From Plantactinospora mayteni (GTDB lineage Bacteria; Actinomycetota; Actinomycetes; Mycobacteriales; Micromonosporaceae): a DNA stretch of 64,000 nucleotides. Shown here piece after piece: positions 24,132 to 32,108 of this stretch. The first letter of the stretch is position 1. The number at the start of each line of letters is the position of its first letter. A model generated the notes under the pieces. The model did not search any database and was not told the origin of the DNA. It saw nothing but the letters and a program-made list of their open reading frames with translations. Location of the stretch: positions 62,001 to 126,000 of the forward strand of contig NZ_BONX01000049.1 of assembly GCF_016862935.1 (NCBI RefSeq), given 5' to 3'. The translations under genes and the position numbers were made by a program.

Positions 24132-25159
24132 GCCGCACCGGCCGGGGCGGCGGACTCCCAGGCCACGAAGCCCATCGCGTTGCCGGTACCGGCCGACGAG
24201 CGGTAACAGGGCTGGTAGTCGACCACCCGAGGGGTCAGCCCGCTGCCCCGCAGCGCTCCGGCGACCACGATCCAGTTGCGCAGCTCGGAGGTGCCGGACC
24301 GGAGCAGCGACGCCGGCAGCGCGCCGAGATATTCGCCGTCGTCCCGGAGCAGCGCGTCCAGGAAGGCCCGGTCCAGCTCCTCGTCCACCACGAAGTGGCT
24401 CAGCCCGCCGGAGGCGGCCAGCCCGACCCGGAGGTCGCCGGGGAAGGACGCGATGGCCCGGCCCAGCGCCAGGCCGAACTGCCAGCACCGGGCCGCGCTC
24501 GGCGGGTTCGGCTCCCAGAACGTGTTGACGAAGAGCGGTACGAACGGGATGTCGCCGGAGCCGCCGAGGATGTTCTGGTAGACGAAACCCCAGCCGTGCG
24601 GGATGCCATGGTCGCCGTACTTGCCGGCCGGCAGTTCCTTGGAGGCGCTCGGGTCGAAGCCCTGCTCGCTGGTGGACCGGATCAGGTGCAGGGCCAGCTC
24701 GGGGTGGCAGCGCCGGATGGTGCTCTCGGCCGGTACGTTCGCCACCTCGGCGATGGCCAGGCCGGGCGGCATCGCGGCCAGGTGCTCCGGGGTGAACGGC
24801 TCGTGCCGCATCGTGGCGCCGTGGTAGAAGGCGAACTGCGGCAACAGCTCGTCGGTGAAGGTCTCCTTGTGGTCGCTGCTGACCACCACCAGTACGTCCG
24901 GCTCGGCGGCCCGGACCACGTCGCCGAGCGCGTCGATCGCCTCCCGGCAGCGCTTGTGCCGCTGCCGGCGTTCCTTCGGGGTGTTCTCGGCGGTGAAGTC
25001 CTCGCGCAGCTCGGCGAGCTGCTCGAAGGTGTGGTCCGAACCCCGGAAGGCCAGCGCCGGGTTGCGCCGGTCGGCGGCGGCCCGCTGCCCCCACTGGTCC
25101 GGCGGGGTGTTCAGCAGTGGCCCGTGCGAGGTGCCGATCCCCACCACGATCTCTGCCAT
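24128..25159 (-). CDS. Class III extradiol ring-cleavage dioxygenase, LigB/gallate dioxygenase type
   Basis: Fe(II) dioxygenase of the LigB superfamily, 343 residues. The metal His are in GIGTSHGPLL near residue 12 and VVSSDHKETF near 95, and the catalytic His in AASGGLSHFVVDEE near 250. It would open a catechol-type ring next to a hydroxyl, as gallate or protocatechuate 4,5-dioxygenases do. No LigA-type alpha subunit is encoded nearby and none is fused, unlike DesB or LigAB. It lies 30 bases after the LigJ-like gene and overlaps RraA copy 3, which supports a 4-oxalomesaconate route. Confidence 0.87.
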   Translation of the reverse strand: MAEIVVGIGTSHGPLLNTPPDQWGQRAAADRRNPALAFRGSDHTFEQLAELREDFTAENTPKERRQRHKRCREAIDALGDVVRAAEPDVLVVVSSDHKETFTDELLPQFAFYHGATMRHEPFTPEHLAAMPPGLAIAEVANVPAESTIRRCHPELALHLIRSTSEQGFDPSASKELPAGKYGDHGIPHGWGFVYQNILGGSGDIPFVPLFVNTFWEPNPPSAARCWQFGLALGRAIASFPGDLRVGLAASGGLSHFVVDEELDRAFLDALLRDDGEYLGALPASLLRSGTSELRNWIVVAGALRGSGLTPRVVDYQPCYRSSAGTGNAMGFVAWESAAPAGAA

Positions 25160-25189
25160 GGCTGCTCCTCTCCGTGCGCCCGTCCGGAC

Positions 25190-26191
25190 CTAGAGCCGGA
25201 ACAGTTCGCGGGCGTTGGTCTCGAAGAGCTGGGTCCGCTGCTTGTCGTCCAGCCACTCGATGTCGTTGATCAGCAGGTGGATGTCGTCGATCCAGCGTCC
25301 GGTCTCCGGGTCGCGCATCGAACCGGTGCCCGGCTTCTCGGTACCGAACAGGCACCTGTCCACCCCGACCGCCTTGAGCAGCAGCTCGATCGAGTCGCGG
25401 GTGTAGAGGCAGGTGTCGTACCAGAGCTTGCGCAGGTTGTCCTCGAAGCGCTGGCCCTTGCGCAGCGCGCCCGGGGCGAACCGGCCCCGCTGGTAGGGGA
25501 TGGCCCCGCCGCCGTGCGAGACGATGATCTTCAGGTCGGGGAAGTCGGTGAGCACGTTGGACTGCAGCAGGCCGATGACGGCGAGCGTCTCCTCCTGGAT
25601 GAAGTGCAGCGAGTAGCTCTCCCGGGCCGGGGCGCGGCAGCCGGCCGAGTGGATCAGCGCCGGCACGTCGAGTTCGCAGAGCGCCTCCCAGACCGGGTAC
25701 CAGAACCGGTCGCCGAGCCCGGGCGGCTGGCGGGTCCCCTCGTACGGGTCGGGGTTGAGCATCGCGCCGACGAAGCCGAGTTCCTGGACGCAGCGGCGCA
25801 GCTCGCGGGTCCAGGCGGCGGGGTCGGTCTCCATGCTCTGCGGCAGCCCGGCGACGCCCCGGAACAGCCCGGGTTCCAGTTCGCAGACCCGGTGGATGAC
25901 GTCGTTGGTCTCGGCGGTGAACCAGTCGACCAGGAAGGCCGGCGACTCGCTGTGCATCGACTGGTACGGCCGGGGCGAGATGAGCTGGAGGTCGATCCCG
26001 GCCGCGGCCAGGTGGGCGAGGTGCGACTCGCCGCCGAAGCTCGGGTTCGGCTCGTGCAGCGCGGCGCGGAGCCGGTTGTCGCTGATCCCCGCACCGCCCC
26101 GGCCGTGCGCGCCGCGGTGCGACAGCAGGCCGGCCTTGTACGCGTACAGCTCGCTCGGCGCGCTGACGTGGCCGTGGACGTCGATGAACAT
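25190..26191 (-). CDS. Amidohydrolase-superfamily 4-oxalomesaconate hydratase (LigJ-like)
   Basis: Cytoplasmic TIM-barrel metal enzyme of 333 residues. It begins MFIDVHGHVS (metal His pair), with SAGCRAPARESYSLHF near residue 190, KIIVSHGGGAIPYQ near 230 and DRCLFGTEKPG near 285. LigJ hydrates 4-oxalomesaconate to 4-carboxy-4-hydroxy-2-oxoadipate, the substrate of the RraA-type aldolases encoded downstream. ATG 26191 has GGGGAGAGG upstream. It is the first gene of the long catabolic run, with operator site C 173 bases upstream. An aromatic decarboxylase of the same superfamily is a less likely alternative. Confidence 0.85.
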   Translation of the reverse strand: MFIDVHGHVSAPSELYAYKAGLLSHRGAHGRGGAGISDNRLRAALHEPNPSFGGESHLAHLAAAGIDLQLISPRPYQSMHSESPAFLVDWFTAETNDVIHRVCELEPGLFRGVAGLPQSMETDPAAWTRELRRCVQELGFVGAMLNPDPYEGTRQPPGLGDRFWYPVWEALCELDVPALIHSAGCRAPARESYSLHFIQEETLAVIGLLQSNVLTDFPDLKIIVSHGGGAIPYQRGRFAPGALRKGQRFEDNLRKLWYDTCLYTRDSIELLLKAVGVDRCLFGTEKPGTGSMRDPETGRWIDDIHLLINDIEWLDDKQRTQLFETNARELFRL

Positions 26192-26363
26192 GTGCCTCTC
26201 CCCGGGGTGGTGGGAACCACGGTGGCCTGCCGGTACGCCTCCGGTGTCGTCGGCAGCGCGCCCGGGTGCCGGCCCGGGCACGGCGGCGACGACGCCGGGT
26301 GCGACCACGCAGTGCCCACACGCTAGCCCCGATGCATCGCCCTAGGGAATAGCAGGCAAAGTT

Positions 26364-26380
26364 ATTCTGATCAGCGGAAC
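26364..26380. promoter_or_regulatory. Inverted-repeat operator, site C
   Basis: ATTCTG-ATCAG-CGGAAC, in the gap between the amidohydrolase and IclR genes and upstream of the amidohydrolase. Hexamers are identical to site B. Further half-sites reading CAGAAC (26398-26403) and a degenerate CGCAAC follow at 23-base steps in the adjoining direct repeats, so several dimers could bind side by side. Confidence 0.6.
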
Positions 26381-26430
26381 AGCCTTGGCTCGGTTGGCAG
26401 AACAGCCTTGGCTCGGTCGACGCAACAGCC
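26375..26430. repeat. Three direct repeats, period 23 bases
   Basis: The unit AACAGCCTTGGCTCGGT starts at 26378 and 26401 as exact copies and at 26424 as a shortened degenerate one. Each is preceded by an operator-like half-site (CGG, CAG, CGC before AAC). The array ends at the IclR stop codon region and overlaps operator site C. Confidence 0.85.
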
Positions 26431-26434
26431 CTGG

Positions 26435-27208
26435 TCAGCGGTAGAGGCTCTCGCTCAGCTCCTTCGCCGCCTCCCGGAGCGCCTCGACGGCCCGGTTCAC
26501 CCCTTCCGGCCCCATCCGGGCGGTCGGACCGGCGATGGTCAGCGAGGCGACCGGGATGCCGGTGCGATCCGGCAACGGTACGCCCACCGCCACCAGCCCC
26601 GGCTCGCTCTCGCCGTGGTTGACCGAGTAGCCCAGTGCCCTGGCCTCAGCCAACTCCTCGAACAGCGTGGACCGGTCGGTGTTGGTCGCCTCGGTCACCT
26701 GCTCCAGCTTCTCGTGCGGATAGAGCCGCTGCACCGCCTCCAGCGACATCCCGGCGAGCAGCACCTTGCCGCCGGACGAGGCGTGCGCCGGCAGGCTGAC
26801 CCCGGCCCGGGAGGCGACCCGGACGGCGTTCGCCGACTCGACCGAGTCCACGAAACGTACGTGGTTGCCCTCCAGGATCTGGAGGCTGGCGGTCTCGCCG
26901 GTCGTCGCCACCAGGCGCTCCAGGTACGGCCGGGCCTTCCGCCGGACGTCGAGCTTGGACAGCGCGCCCATCCCGACCTCGATCAGTACCGGCCCCGGGT
27001 GGTATGCCCGGGTGGTCGGATTCTGCGCCGCGAAACCGCGGTAGACGAGCATGGCCAGCAGCCGGTGCGCGGTCGAGCGCGCGACGTCCAGCTCGTCGGC
27101 CGCCTCGGCGACCCGGATGCTCGGCTTGGTCTTCAGCAGCAGCAGGAGCCGCAGCGCGTGGTCGACCGAAGCGATGTGATACGGCGGAACGGCCGGCTCA
27201 TTCTTCAT
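26435..27208 (-). CDS. IclR-family transcriptional regulator
   Basis: Regulator of 257 residues. Winged-helix DNA-binding domain at residues 10-75 (VAEAADELDVARSTAHRLLAML), IclR effector domain at 85-250 with PAHASSGGKVLLAGM near residue 142 and GLVAVGVPLPD near 210. IclR proteins commonly control aromatic catabolism, as repressors or activators responding to the aromatic substrate. It lies between the catabolic run (minus) and the P450 operon (plus), which it faces divergently across 190 bases. The operators A-E in this window are its proposed targets; none is seen in its own promoter gap. Confidence 0.92.
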   Translation of the reverse strand: MKNEPAVPPYHIASVDHALRLLLLLKTKPSIRVAEAADELDVARSTAHRLLAMLVYRGFAAQNPTTRAYHPGPVLIEVGMGALSKLDVRRKARPYLERLVATTGETASLQILEGNHVRFVDSVESANAVRVASRAGVSLPAHASSGGKVLLAGMSLEAVQRLYPHEKLEQVTEATNTDRSTLFEELAEARALGYSVNHGESEPGLVAVGVPLPDRTGIPVASLTIAGPTARMGPEGVNRAVEALREAAKELSESLYR

Positions 27209-27399
27209 GGCGGAATCATAGCCAGGGTCTTGCTACTGTGCAGACTCGCGACGTAGGTTTCTGCCGGAGAGCACCGGCCACCCGCGCTACCCCACGACCG
27301 GGCGTCGCGACGCGTTCGAGCGCCAGCACCGGGGGTGCTCCGCAACTCCGGCGCGGATTCCGTGAAGCATCGCGCCGTTGGTCGATGGGAGATTGTTCC

Positions 27400-28611
27400 A
27401 TGTCACTGGCCGACCTGGTAGGACTCGCCCCGGACGCACTCCGCGACCCGGGTTCCGTCTACGACGAGCTACGGGCGAAAGGCGTGCACTTCGCCCCCGA
27501 GGTGAACGCGTACGTGGTCGCCGGCCACGACGACGTCAGCCGGGTACTCCGGGACGCGAAGCGGTTCTCCTCGACCATCACTGTCGGGAATCCGCCACCG
27601 TCGGCGACCGACGACCCCAACCGGCTCCGCCCGCTGCTGCTGCTCTCCGACGACCCGGTACACGCCACCCGGCGCTCCATCGTCAACCGCGCCTTCACCC
27701 CGTCCCAGGTACGGAGCTGGGAGCCGGTGGTCCGGCGGATCGCCGAACAGCACGTCGACGCGCTACGCGACGCCGACACCGTCGACCTGGTCGAACGGAT
27801 CGCCGCCCCGCTGCCGGTACGGGTGATCAGCGCCCTGCTCGGGGTACCCGCCGACGACGTGGACAAGTTCCGGGCCTGGTCCGAGGAGATCACCGGGTCG
27901 CTCGGCGGGCACGCCGCCGACCCGGAGAAGCGGGACCGGGTGCAGCGGGAGTTCACCGGGTACATGGACGAGCTGATGAACCGGCACGACGGCCGGGCCG
28001 GCGACGACGTCCTCTCCACCATCGTCGCGGCGGACCGGGCCGGCGAACTGACCCGGCGCGAGGCGGTCAGCTTCACCATCGAGCTGCTGATCGCCGGCAA
28101 CATCACCACCACCCACCACCTGGCCAGCAGCATGAAGCTGCTCGCCGAGACCGACGGGCTCGCCGACCGGCTCCGGGCCGAACCGGCGCTGATCCCCCGG
28201 TTCGTCGAGGAGTCGCTGCGACTCGAATCGCCGATCCAGGGCTTCTACCGGCTCGCGCTGGAAGATTCGGTGGTCGGCGGCACCGAGATCCCGGCCGGCT
28301 CCCGGCTGCTGGTGCTCTACCAGGCCGCCAACCGCGACCCCGCTGCCTGGGAACAGTGCCCGCACCTCAAGCTCGACCGCCCCAACGCCTCGGCGCACCT
28401 GGCCTTCGGCAAGGGTCCGCACGCCTGCATCGGCTCCTCGTTGGCCCGGCTGGAGGGCGTCGTGGTGGTCGAGACGCTGCTCGACCGGGTCGCCGAGATC
28501 ACCCTGCTCACCCCGCCGGACGAGGTGCCGTACCTGGCCAGCTTCATCAACCACGGCCCGACCTCGCTGCCGGCCCGGCTGGCGTTCCGGCCCACCGGGG
28601 AGGCGTCGTGA
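27400..28611 (+). CDS. Cytochrome P450 with atypical I-helix
   Basis: Bacterial class I P450 of 403 residues. ExxR is EESLR near residue 268, and the heme loop FGKGPHACIG contains the Cys thiolate ligand near residue 345. The I-helix reads AGNITTT where most P450s have AG-x-(D/E)-TT, so the acidic proton-relay residue is replaced by Ile while the Thr remain. ATG 27400 has GGGAGA 7 bases upstream. Ferredoxin and reductase genes follow with overlapping stops, giving a complete electron chain. Position next to the IclR gene suggests hydroxylation or O-demethylation of the aromatic substrate. Confidence 0.93.
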   Translation: MSLADLVGLAPDALRDPGSVYDELRAKGVHFAPEVNAYVVAGHDDVSRVLRDAKRFSSTITVGNPPPSATDDPNRLRPLLLLSDDPVHATRRSIVNRAFTPSQVRSWEPVVRRIAEQHVDALRDADTVDLVERIAAPLPVRVISALLGVPADDVDKFRAWSEEITGSLGGHAADPEKRDRVQREFTGYMDELMNRHDGRAGDDVLSTIVAADRAGELTRREAVSFTIELLIAGNITTTHHLASSMKLLAETDGLADRLRAEPALIPRFVEESLRLESPIQGFYRLALEDSVVGGTEIPAGSRLLVLYQAANRDPAAWEQCPHLKLDRPNASAHLAFGKGPHACIGSSLARLEGVVVVETLLDRVAEITLLTPPDEVPYLASFINHGPTSLPARLAFRPTGEAS

Positions 28612-28805
28612 GCCTGCGGGTGCACGTCGACCGGACGCACTGCGAGCTGCACGGCCAGTGCGTCGAACGGGTCCCCTCGGTGTTCCGGTTCACCGACGGC
28701 GGCGACCTCGACCACCTGGCCGAGGCCGGCGACGACCTCGCCGACGACCTGGCGGACGCCCAGTTCCTCTGCCCGGCCCAGGCCATCGAGGTCGGCCCGG
28801 CGTGA
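28608..28805 (+). CDS. 3Fe-4S ferredoxin, P450-associated
   Basis: Small acidic ferredoxin of 65 residues. The cluster motif is C-x2-H-x2-C followed near the C-terminus by CP, with His in the place of the second Cys. That pattern is typical of P450-partner ferredoxins. GTG 28608 overlaps the P450 stop by 4 bases (GTGA), which fixes the start and shows translational coupling. It passes electrons from the reductase at 28802-30082 to the P450. Confidence 0.92.
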   Translation: MSLRVHVDRTHCELHGQCVERVPSVFRFTDGGDLDHLAEAGDDLADDLADAQFLCPAQAIEVGPA

Positions 28806-30082
28806 CCGCCGGACCGGCCGACAGCCAGGCACACCGGCCGCCGGACCGGGTCGTCGTGGTCGGTGCCTCGCTGGCCGGGGTACGGACCGCGCTGGGACTG
28901 CGCCGGGCCGGGTTCACCGGCGGCGTCACCCTGGTCGGTGCCGAGCCCTGGCTGCCGTACGACCGGCCGCCGCTCTCCAAGCAGGTGCTGCTCGGCGAGT
29001 GGACCCCGGACCGGACCCGGCTGGCCAGTGCCGAACAGCTCGCCGAGCAGGGCATCGAGGTACTGCTCGGCGACCCGGCCGTGGCCCTCGACGAGGACGG
29101 CCGGAGGGTGCTGCTCGACTCCGGCGCCCGGATCGGCTTCGACGCCCTGGTGGTGGCGACCGGAGCGGCACCCCGGCCGTGGCCGTTCCCGACCCCGGCC
29201 AGCGGCGTGCACGACCTGCGCCGGCTCGACGACGCGGTGGCGATCCGGGACGCCTTCGACACCGCACCCCGGGTCGTGGTGGTCGGGGCGGGTTTCGTCG
29301 GCACCGAACTCGCCTCGGCCGCCGCCCGGCGCGGGCTGCCGGTCACCGTCGTCGAACCGCGCCCCGACCCGCTCGCCGCCCAACTCGGTACGCTCGCCGG
29401 CACCGCCCTGCTCGACCTGCACCGCCGGCACGGCGTCCGGTTCCACACCGGACACGCCGTCCGCGCCGTGCACGGGGGCGACCGGGTCAGCTCCGTCGAA
29501 CTCGACGACGGCACGCTGCTCGACGCCGATCTGGTGGTGGTCGGGATCGGCGTACTGCCGAACACCGGCTGGCTGCGCGGCAGTTCGCTGGAGCTGACCG
29601 ACGGGATCCGCTGCGACGGTACCGGCGTCGCCACCACCAACCCGGCGATCTGGGCGGTCGGCGACGTGGCCCGGTGGCCGGTCGCCGGGCACACCGAGCC
29701 GCGCCGGGTCGAGCACTGGACCAGCGCGGTCGAGCAGGCCGGGATCGTGGCGTACAACCTGGTCCGGCCGGCCGCCGAGCGCCGGGTCACCGCCGCGACC
29801 CCGTACGTCTGGACCGACCACTACGGGCTGAAGGTGCAGCTCGTCGGGCTGGCCGGCGCCGACGACGAGAGTACGGTGCTGCACCGGTCCCCGGACGGTG
29901 AACGGTTCGTCGCCGTACGCCATGCCGGCGGTCGGCTCAGCGCCGCGCTCGCCTTCGGGATGCCGGAGACCCTGCCGAAACTACGTACGGCCGTCCGCTC
30001 CGGCGCCTCCCTCACCGAGGCGACGACCCTGTTCGGCCCAGCGACCACCGACACCGACCGGTACGTCGTCCCGCGCCGCTGA
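28802..30082 (+). CDS. NAD(P)H-dependent ferredoxin reductase (FAD)
   Basis: Rubredoxin/putidaredoxin-reductase-type flavoprotein of 426 residues. FAD motif VVVGASLAGVRTALGLR near residue 18, NAD(P) motif VVVGAGFVGTELASAAARRG near 160, and FAD-binding IWAVGDVARWP near 285. A C-terminal reductase domain completes the fold. GTG 28802 overlaps the ferredoxin stop by 4 bases. It is the third gene of the P450 operon and should supply electrons to the ferredoxin. Confidence 0.93.
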   Translation: MTAGPADSQAHRPPDRVVVVGASLAGVRTALGLRRAGFTGGVTLVGAEPWLPYDRPPLSKQVLLGEWTPDRTRLASAEQLAEQGIEVLLGDPAVALDEDGRRVLLDSGARIGFDALVVATGAAPRPWPFPTPASGVHDLRRLDDAVAIRDAFDTAPRVVVVGAGFVGTELASAAARRGLPVTVVEPRPDPLAAQLGTLAGTALLDLHRRHGVRFHTGHAVRAVHGGDRVSSVELDDGTLLDADLVVVGIGVLPNTGWLRGSSLELTDGIRCDGTGVATTNPAIWAVGDVARWPVAGHTEPRRVEHWTSAVEQAGIVAYNLVRPAAERRVTAATPYVWTDHYGLKVQLVGLAGADDESTVLHRSPDGERFVAVRHAGGRLSAALAFGMPETLPKLRTAVRSGASLTEATTLFGPATTDTDRYVVPRR

Positions 30083-30175
30083 CCTGCGCTGCCACGGCGG
30101 CATCGATCGGCGGGTTGCGGAGGGCAGCCATGATCGCAGGGGACGGTACCGGCGACGTTGCCCACGGAGGCATGG

Positions 30176-31186
30176 ATGGTCCTCACCGCCCAGCCACGAC
30201 TGCGTCCCCTGCCGCCCGCGACGGCCGAGCGGTTGGCCAAGGTACGGGCCGGCGTCGACGAGGGGCGGCTGCGCCAGCACGTGGAGCGGCTGGACGTGCC
30301 ACGTGGTCGCTACCACGCGGCACCGGCGATGACCAGGGCCGAGTCGTACGTGGCCGGCGAGCTGGAGCGGGTCGGCTGGCGGGTCAACCGGCGGGAGTTC
30401 ACCGTGCCGGGCGACTCGGTCTCCGGGGTCAACCTGCTCGCCGACCCACCGGTCGAGGAGGGCACCGACCCGCGCCGGTCCGGGCCGACGGTGCTGATCG
30501 GCGCGCACCTGGACACCGTGCCGGGCAGTCCCGGTGCCGACGACAACGCCTCCGGGGTGGCCTGCCTGCTGGAACTCGCCCGGGTCCTGCCGGAGTTCGG
30601 GCTGGCCCGACACGTCCGGCTGGCCGTCTTCGACGAGGAGGAGACCGGGCTGCACGGCTCGCGGGCACTGGCCGGCGAGCTGAGCACCGCCGACCGGCCC
30701 GCCGCGGTCGTGGTCTTCGAGTGCATCGGGTTCTACTCGGCTCTGCCCGGCACCCAGGTACTACCGCCGGGTGCCGGGCTGGTCTACCCGGCACAGCGCC
30801 GCCGGATCCGGCAGCGCGGCTGGCGCGGCGACTGGACGCTGGTGGCGTACCGGCAGTCGGCGGGTCGGCTGGCCCGGCTGTTCGGCGAGTGCCTGACCCA
30901 CCTGGCCGGGCCCGGTACCGCGCTGCTGGCCCGGGACGCGCTCGACCTCCGGCTCGCCGGCCCGCTGCTCCGCCGGTACGTGCCGACCACCGAGCACTTC
31001 GCCCGCAGCGACCACCAGCCGTTCTGGGACATCGGCGTGCCGGCGATCCAGATCACCGACACCGCCGACTTCCGCAACCCGTACTACCACCAGCCCAGCG
31101 ACACCCCGGAGACCCTCGACTACCACCGGATCGCCGACATCGCCGCCGCCACCGCCGTGAGCCTGGTCGGTTTCGGCATCAGGTGA
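30176..31186 (+). CDS. M28-family zinc aminopeptidase/peptidase
   Basis: Co-catalytic zinc exopeptidase of 336 residues. Metal ligands and acids are visible in GAHLDTVPGSPGADDNASG near residue 105, FDEEETGLHGS near 150, and SDHQPFWD near 280. No signal peptide is apparent, so it may be cytoplasmic. ATG 30176 has GGAGG 5 bases upstream; an in-frame TTG 18 bases earlier is less likely. It follows the P450 operon by 93 bases and may be a separate unit. Its last 8 bases overlap the end of the opposing membrane-protein gene. Confidence 0.87.
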   Translation: MVLTAQPRLRPLPPATAERLAKVRAGVDEGRLRQHVERLDVPRGRYHAAPAMTRAESYVAGELERVGWRVNRREFTVPGDSVSGVNLLADPPVEEGTDPRRSGPTVLIGAHLDTVPGSPGADDNASGVACLLELARVLPEFGLARHVRLAVFDEEETGLHGSRALAGELSTADRPAAVVVFECIGFYSALPGTQVLPPGAGLVYPAQRRRIRQRGWRGDWTLVAYRQSAGRLARLFGECLTHLAGPGTALLARDALDLRLAGPLLRRYVPTTEHFARSDHQPFWDIGVPAIQITDTADFRNPYYHQPSDTPETLDYHRIADIAAATAVSLVGFGIR

Positions 31187-31994
31187 GCCCGCCGGGCGAC
31201 GTGCCACTCACCCTGAACTGGCCGTCGGGTCGGGTCGGGAGATCGGCGTGCAGCCGGGTCAACTCGGTCGCGGTACCGATCCCGGCGCGGAGCGACGGGT
31301 GTGCGACGTACTCCCGGATCGCCGCCGCGAGGAAGTCGGGCTGCACGTTCAACAGCCCGACCGGCAGTTCTTCGGTACGCGCTGGGTGGTGGCCCGACCA
31401 CGGATGCCAGCCCCGGCGGTAGAGGGTGATGCGGGGGCTGACCGGCGCCGGTGGCGGTGGCCCGCCGGGCGCCAGATCGTCCCAGTCGATGGTGATCTTG
31501 CCCCGGGGCCCGTGCACGGAGACCCCAGCCGGTTCCAGCACGAAGCTCGCCTGCTGGAGGAACGGCGCGGTCAGCGCGAATCCGACGACGACGGCGAACA
31601 GCGCACCGTGGTACGTCTCGGACGGCCAGTCGTTGAAGCCGAGCACATCCCGCTCCGGTCCACGCTCGACCACGACGAGCCCGGCGGCAGCCCAGAGAAA
31701 CACGATCGTCAGGCCCCCCTGGAAGCGGGGGAACGCCCCGACGACGAACCGGCGGGCTGCGGCGTCGACCCGGAACGTGGCGGGACGCCGCCGCGGCGGC
31801 ACGACGACCCGGGTGAAGACCACCAGCGGCGCCACGACGGTGACGACCAGCGCCAGCAGGTGGAGCGGCAGACCCAGGCCAGCGGGCTCGATCCGGTCGG
31901 TCACCGGTGCCAACCACCAGGTCACCGCGAACCGGCTCAGGAAGGCAACGATGCCGAGCGCCAGGGCGGCGGCCCGGAGCACGCCGAGTGACAT
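31179..31994 (-). CDS. Integral membrane protein of unknown function
   Basis: 271-residue protein with about four hydrophobic segments in the first 150 residues (for example near 8-28, 43-62, 93-110 and 128-146), followed by a soluble C-terminal half containing GPRGKITIDWDDLAPGG near 163. No family is recognised with certainty. It overlaps the M28 gene tail to tail by 8 bases and has no obvious functional partner. Its start lies about 110 bases from the divergent zincin-like gene. Confidence 0.75.
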   Translation of the reverse strand: MSLGVLRAAALALGIVAFLSRFAVTWWLAPVTDRIEPAGLGLPLHLLALVVTVVAPLVVFTRVVVPPRRRPATFRVDAAARRFVVGAFPRFQGGLTIVFLWAAAGLVVVERGPERDVLGFNDWPSETYHGALFAVVVGFALTAPFLQQASFVLEPAGVSVHGPRGKITIDWDDLAPGGPPPPAPVSPRITLYRRGWHPWSGHHPARTEELPVGLLNVQPDFLAAAIREYVAHPSLRAGIGTATELTRLHADLPTRPDGQFRVSGTSPGGLT

Positions 31995-32108
31995 GACCGA
32001 AGGGTAGCGAGGCTGGTCAATGTCGCCGGAGCCTCGGGAAAACCGGTGGAGCCGCCCGCCCGGAGCCTGCTACCAAGAGCCGATGCCAACACCGAGATCC
32101 CGTACCGC

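Noticed and set aside
22735-26321. Very long minus-strand frames that merge RraA and upstream sequence
   Set aside because: They are read-through frames upstream of true starts. ATG codons with stop-start overlaps at 23427 and 24131 give normal-size RraA proteins.
26375-26430. Possible CRISPR or attachment site
   Set aside because: Only three 23-base units with 6-base linkers; no integrase, tRNA or cas gene nearby.
27209-27399. Copy of the shared operator in the IclR-P450 gap
   Set aside because: Only a GTCT-N11-AGAC pair was found, which differs in arm and spacing from sites A-E.
10177-30082. Secondary-metabolite gene cluster because of the P450, monooxygenase and SDR genes
   Set aside because: No polyketide synthase, peptide synthetase, terpene synthase or RiPP genes; the set fits aromatic catabolism.
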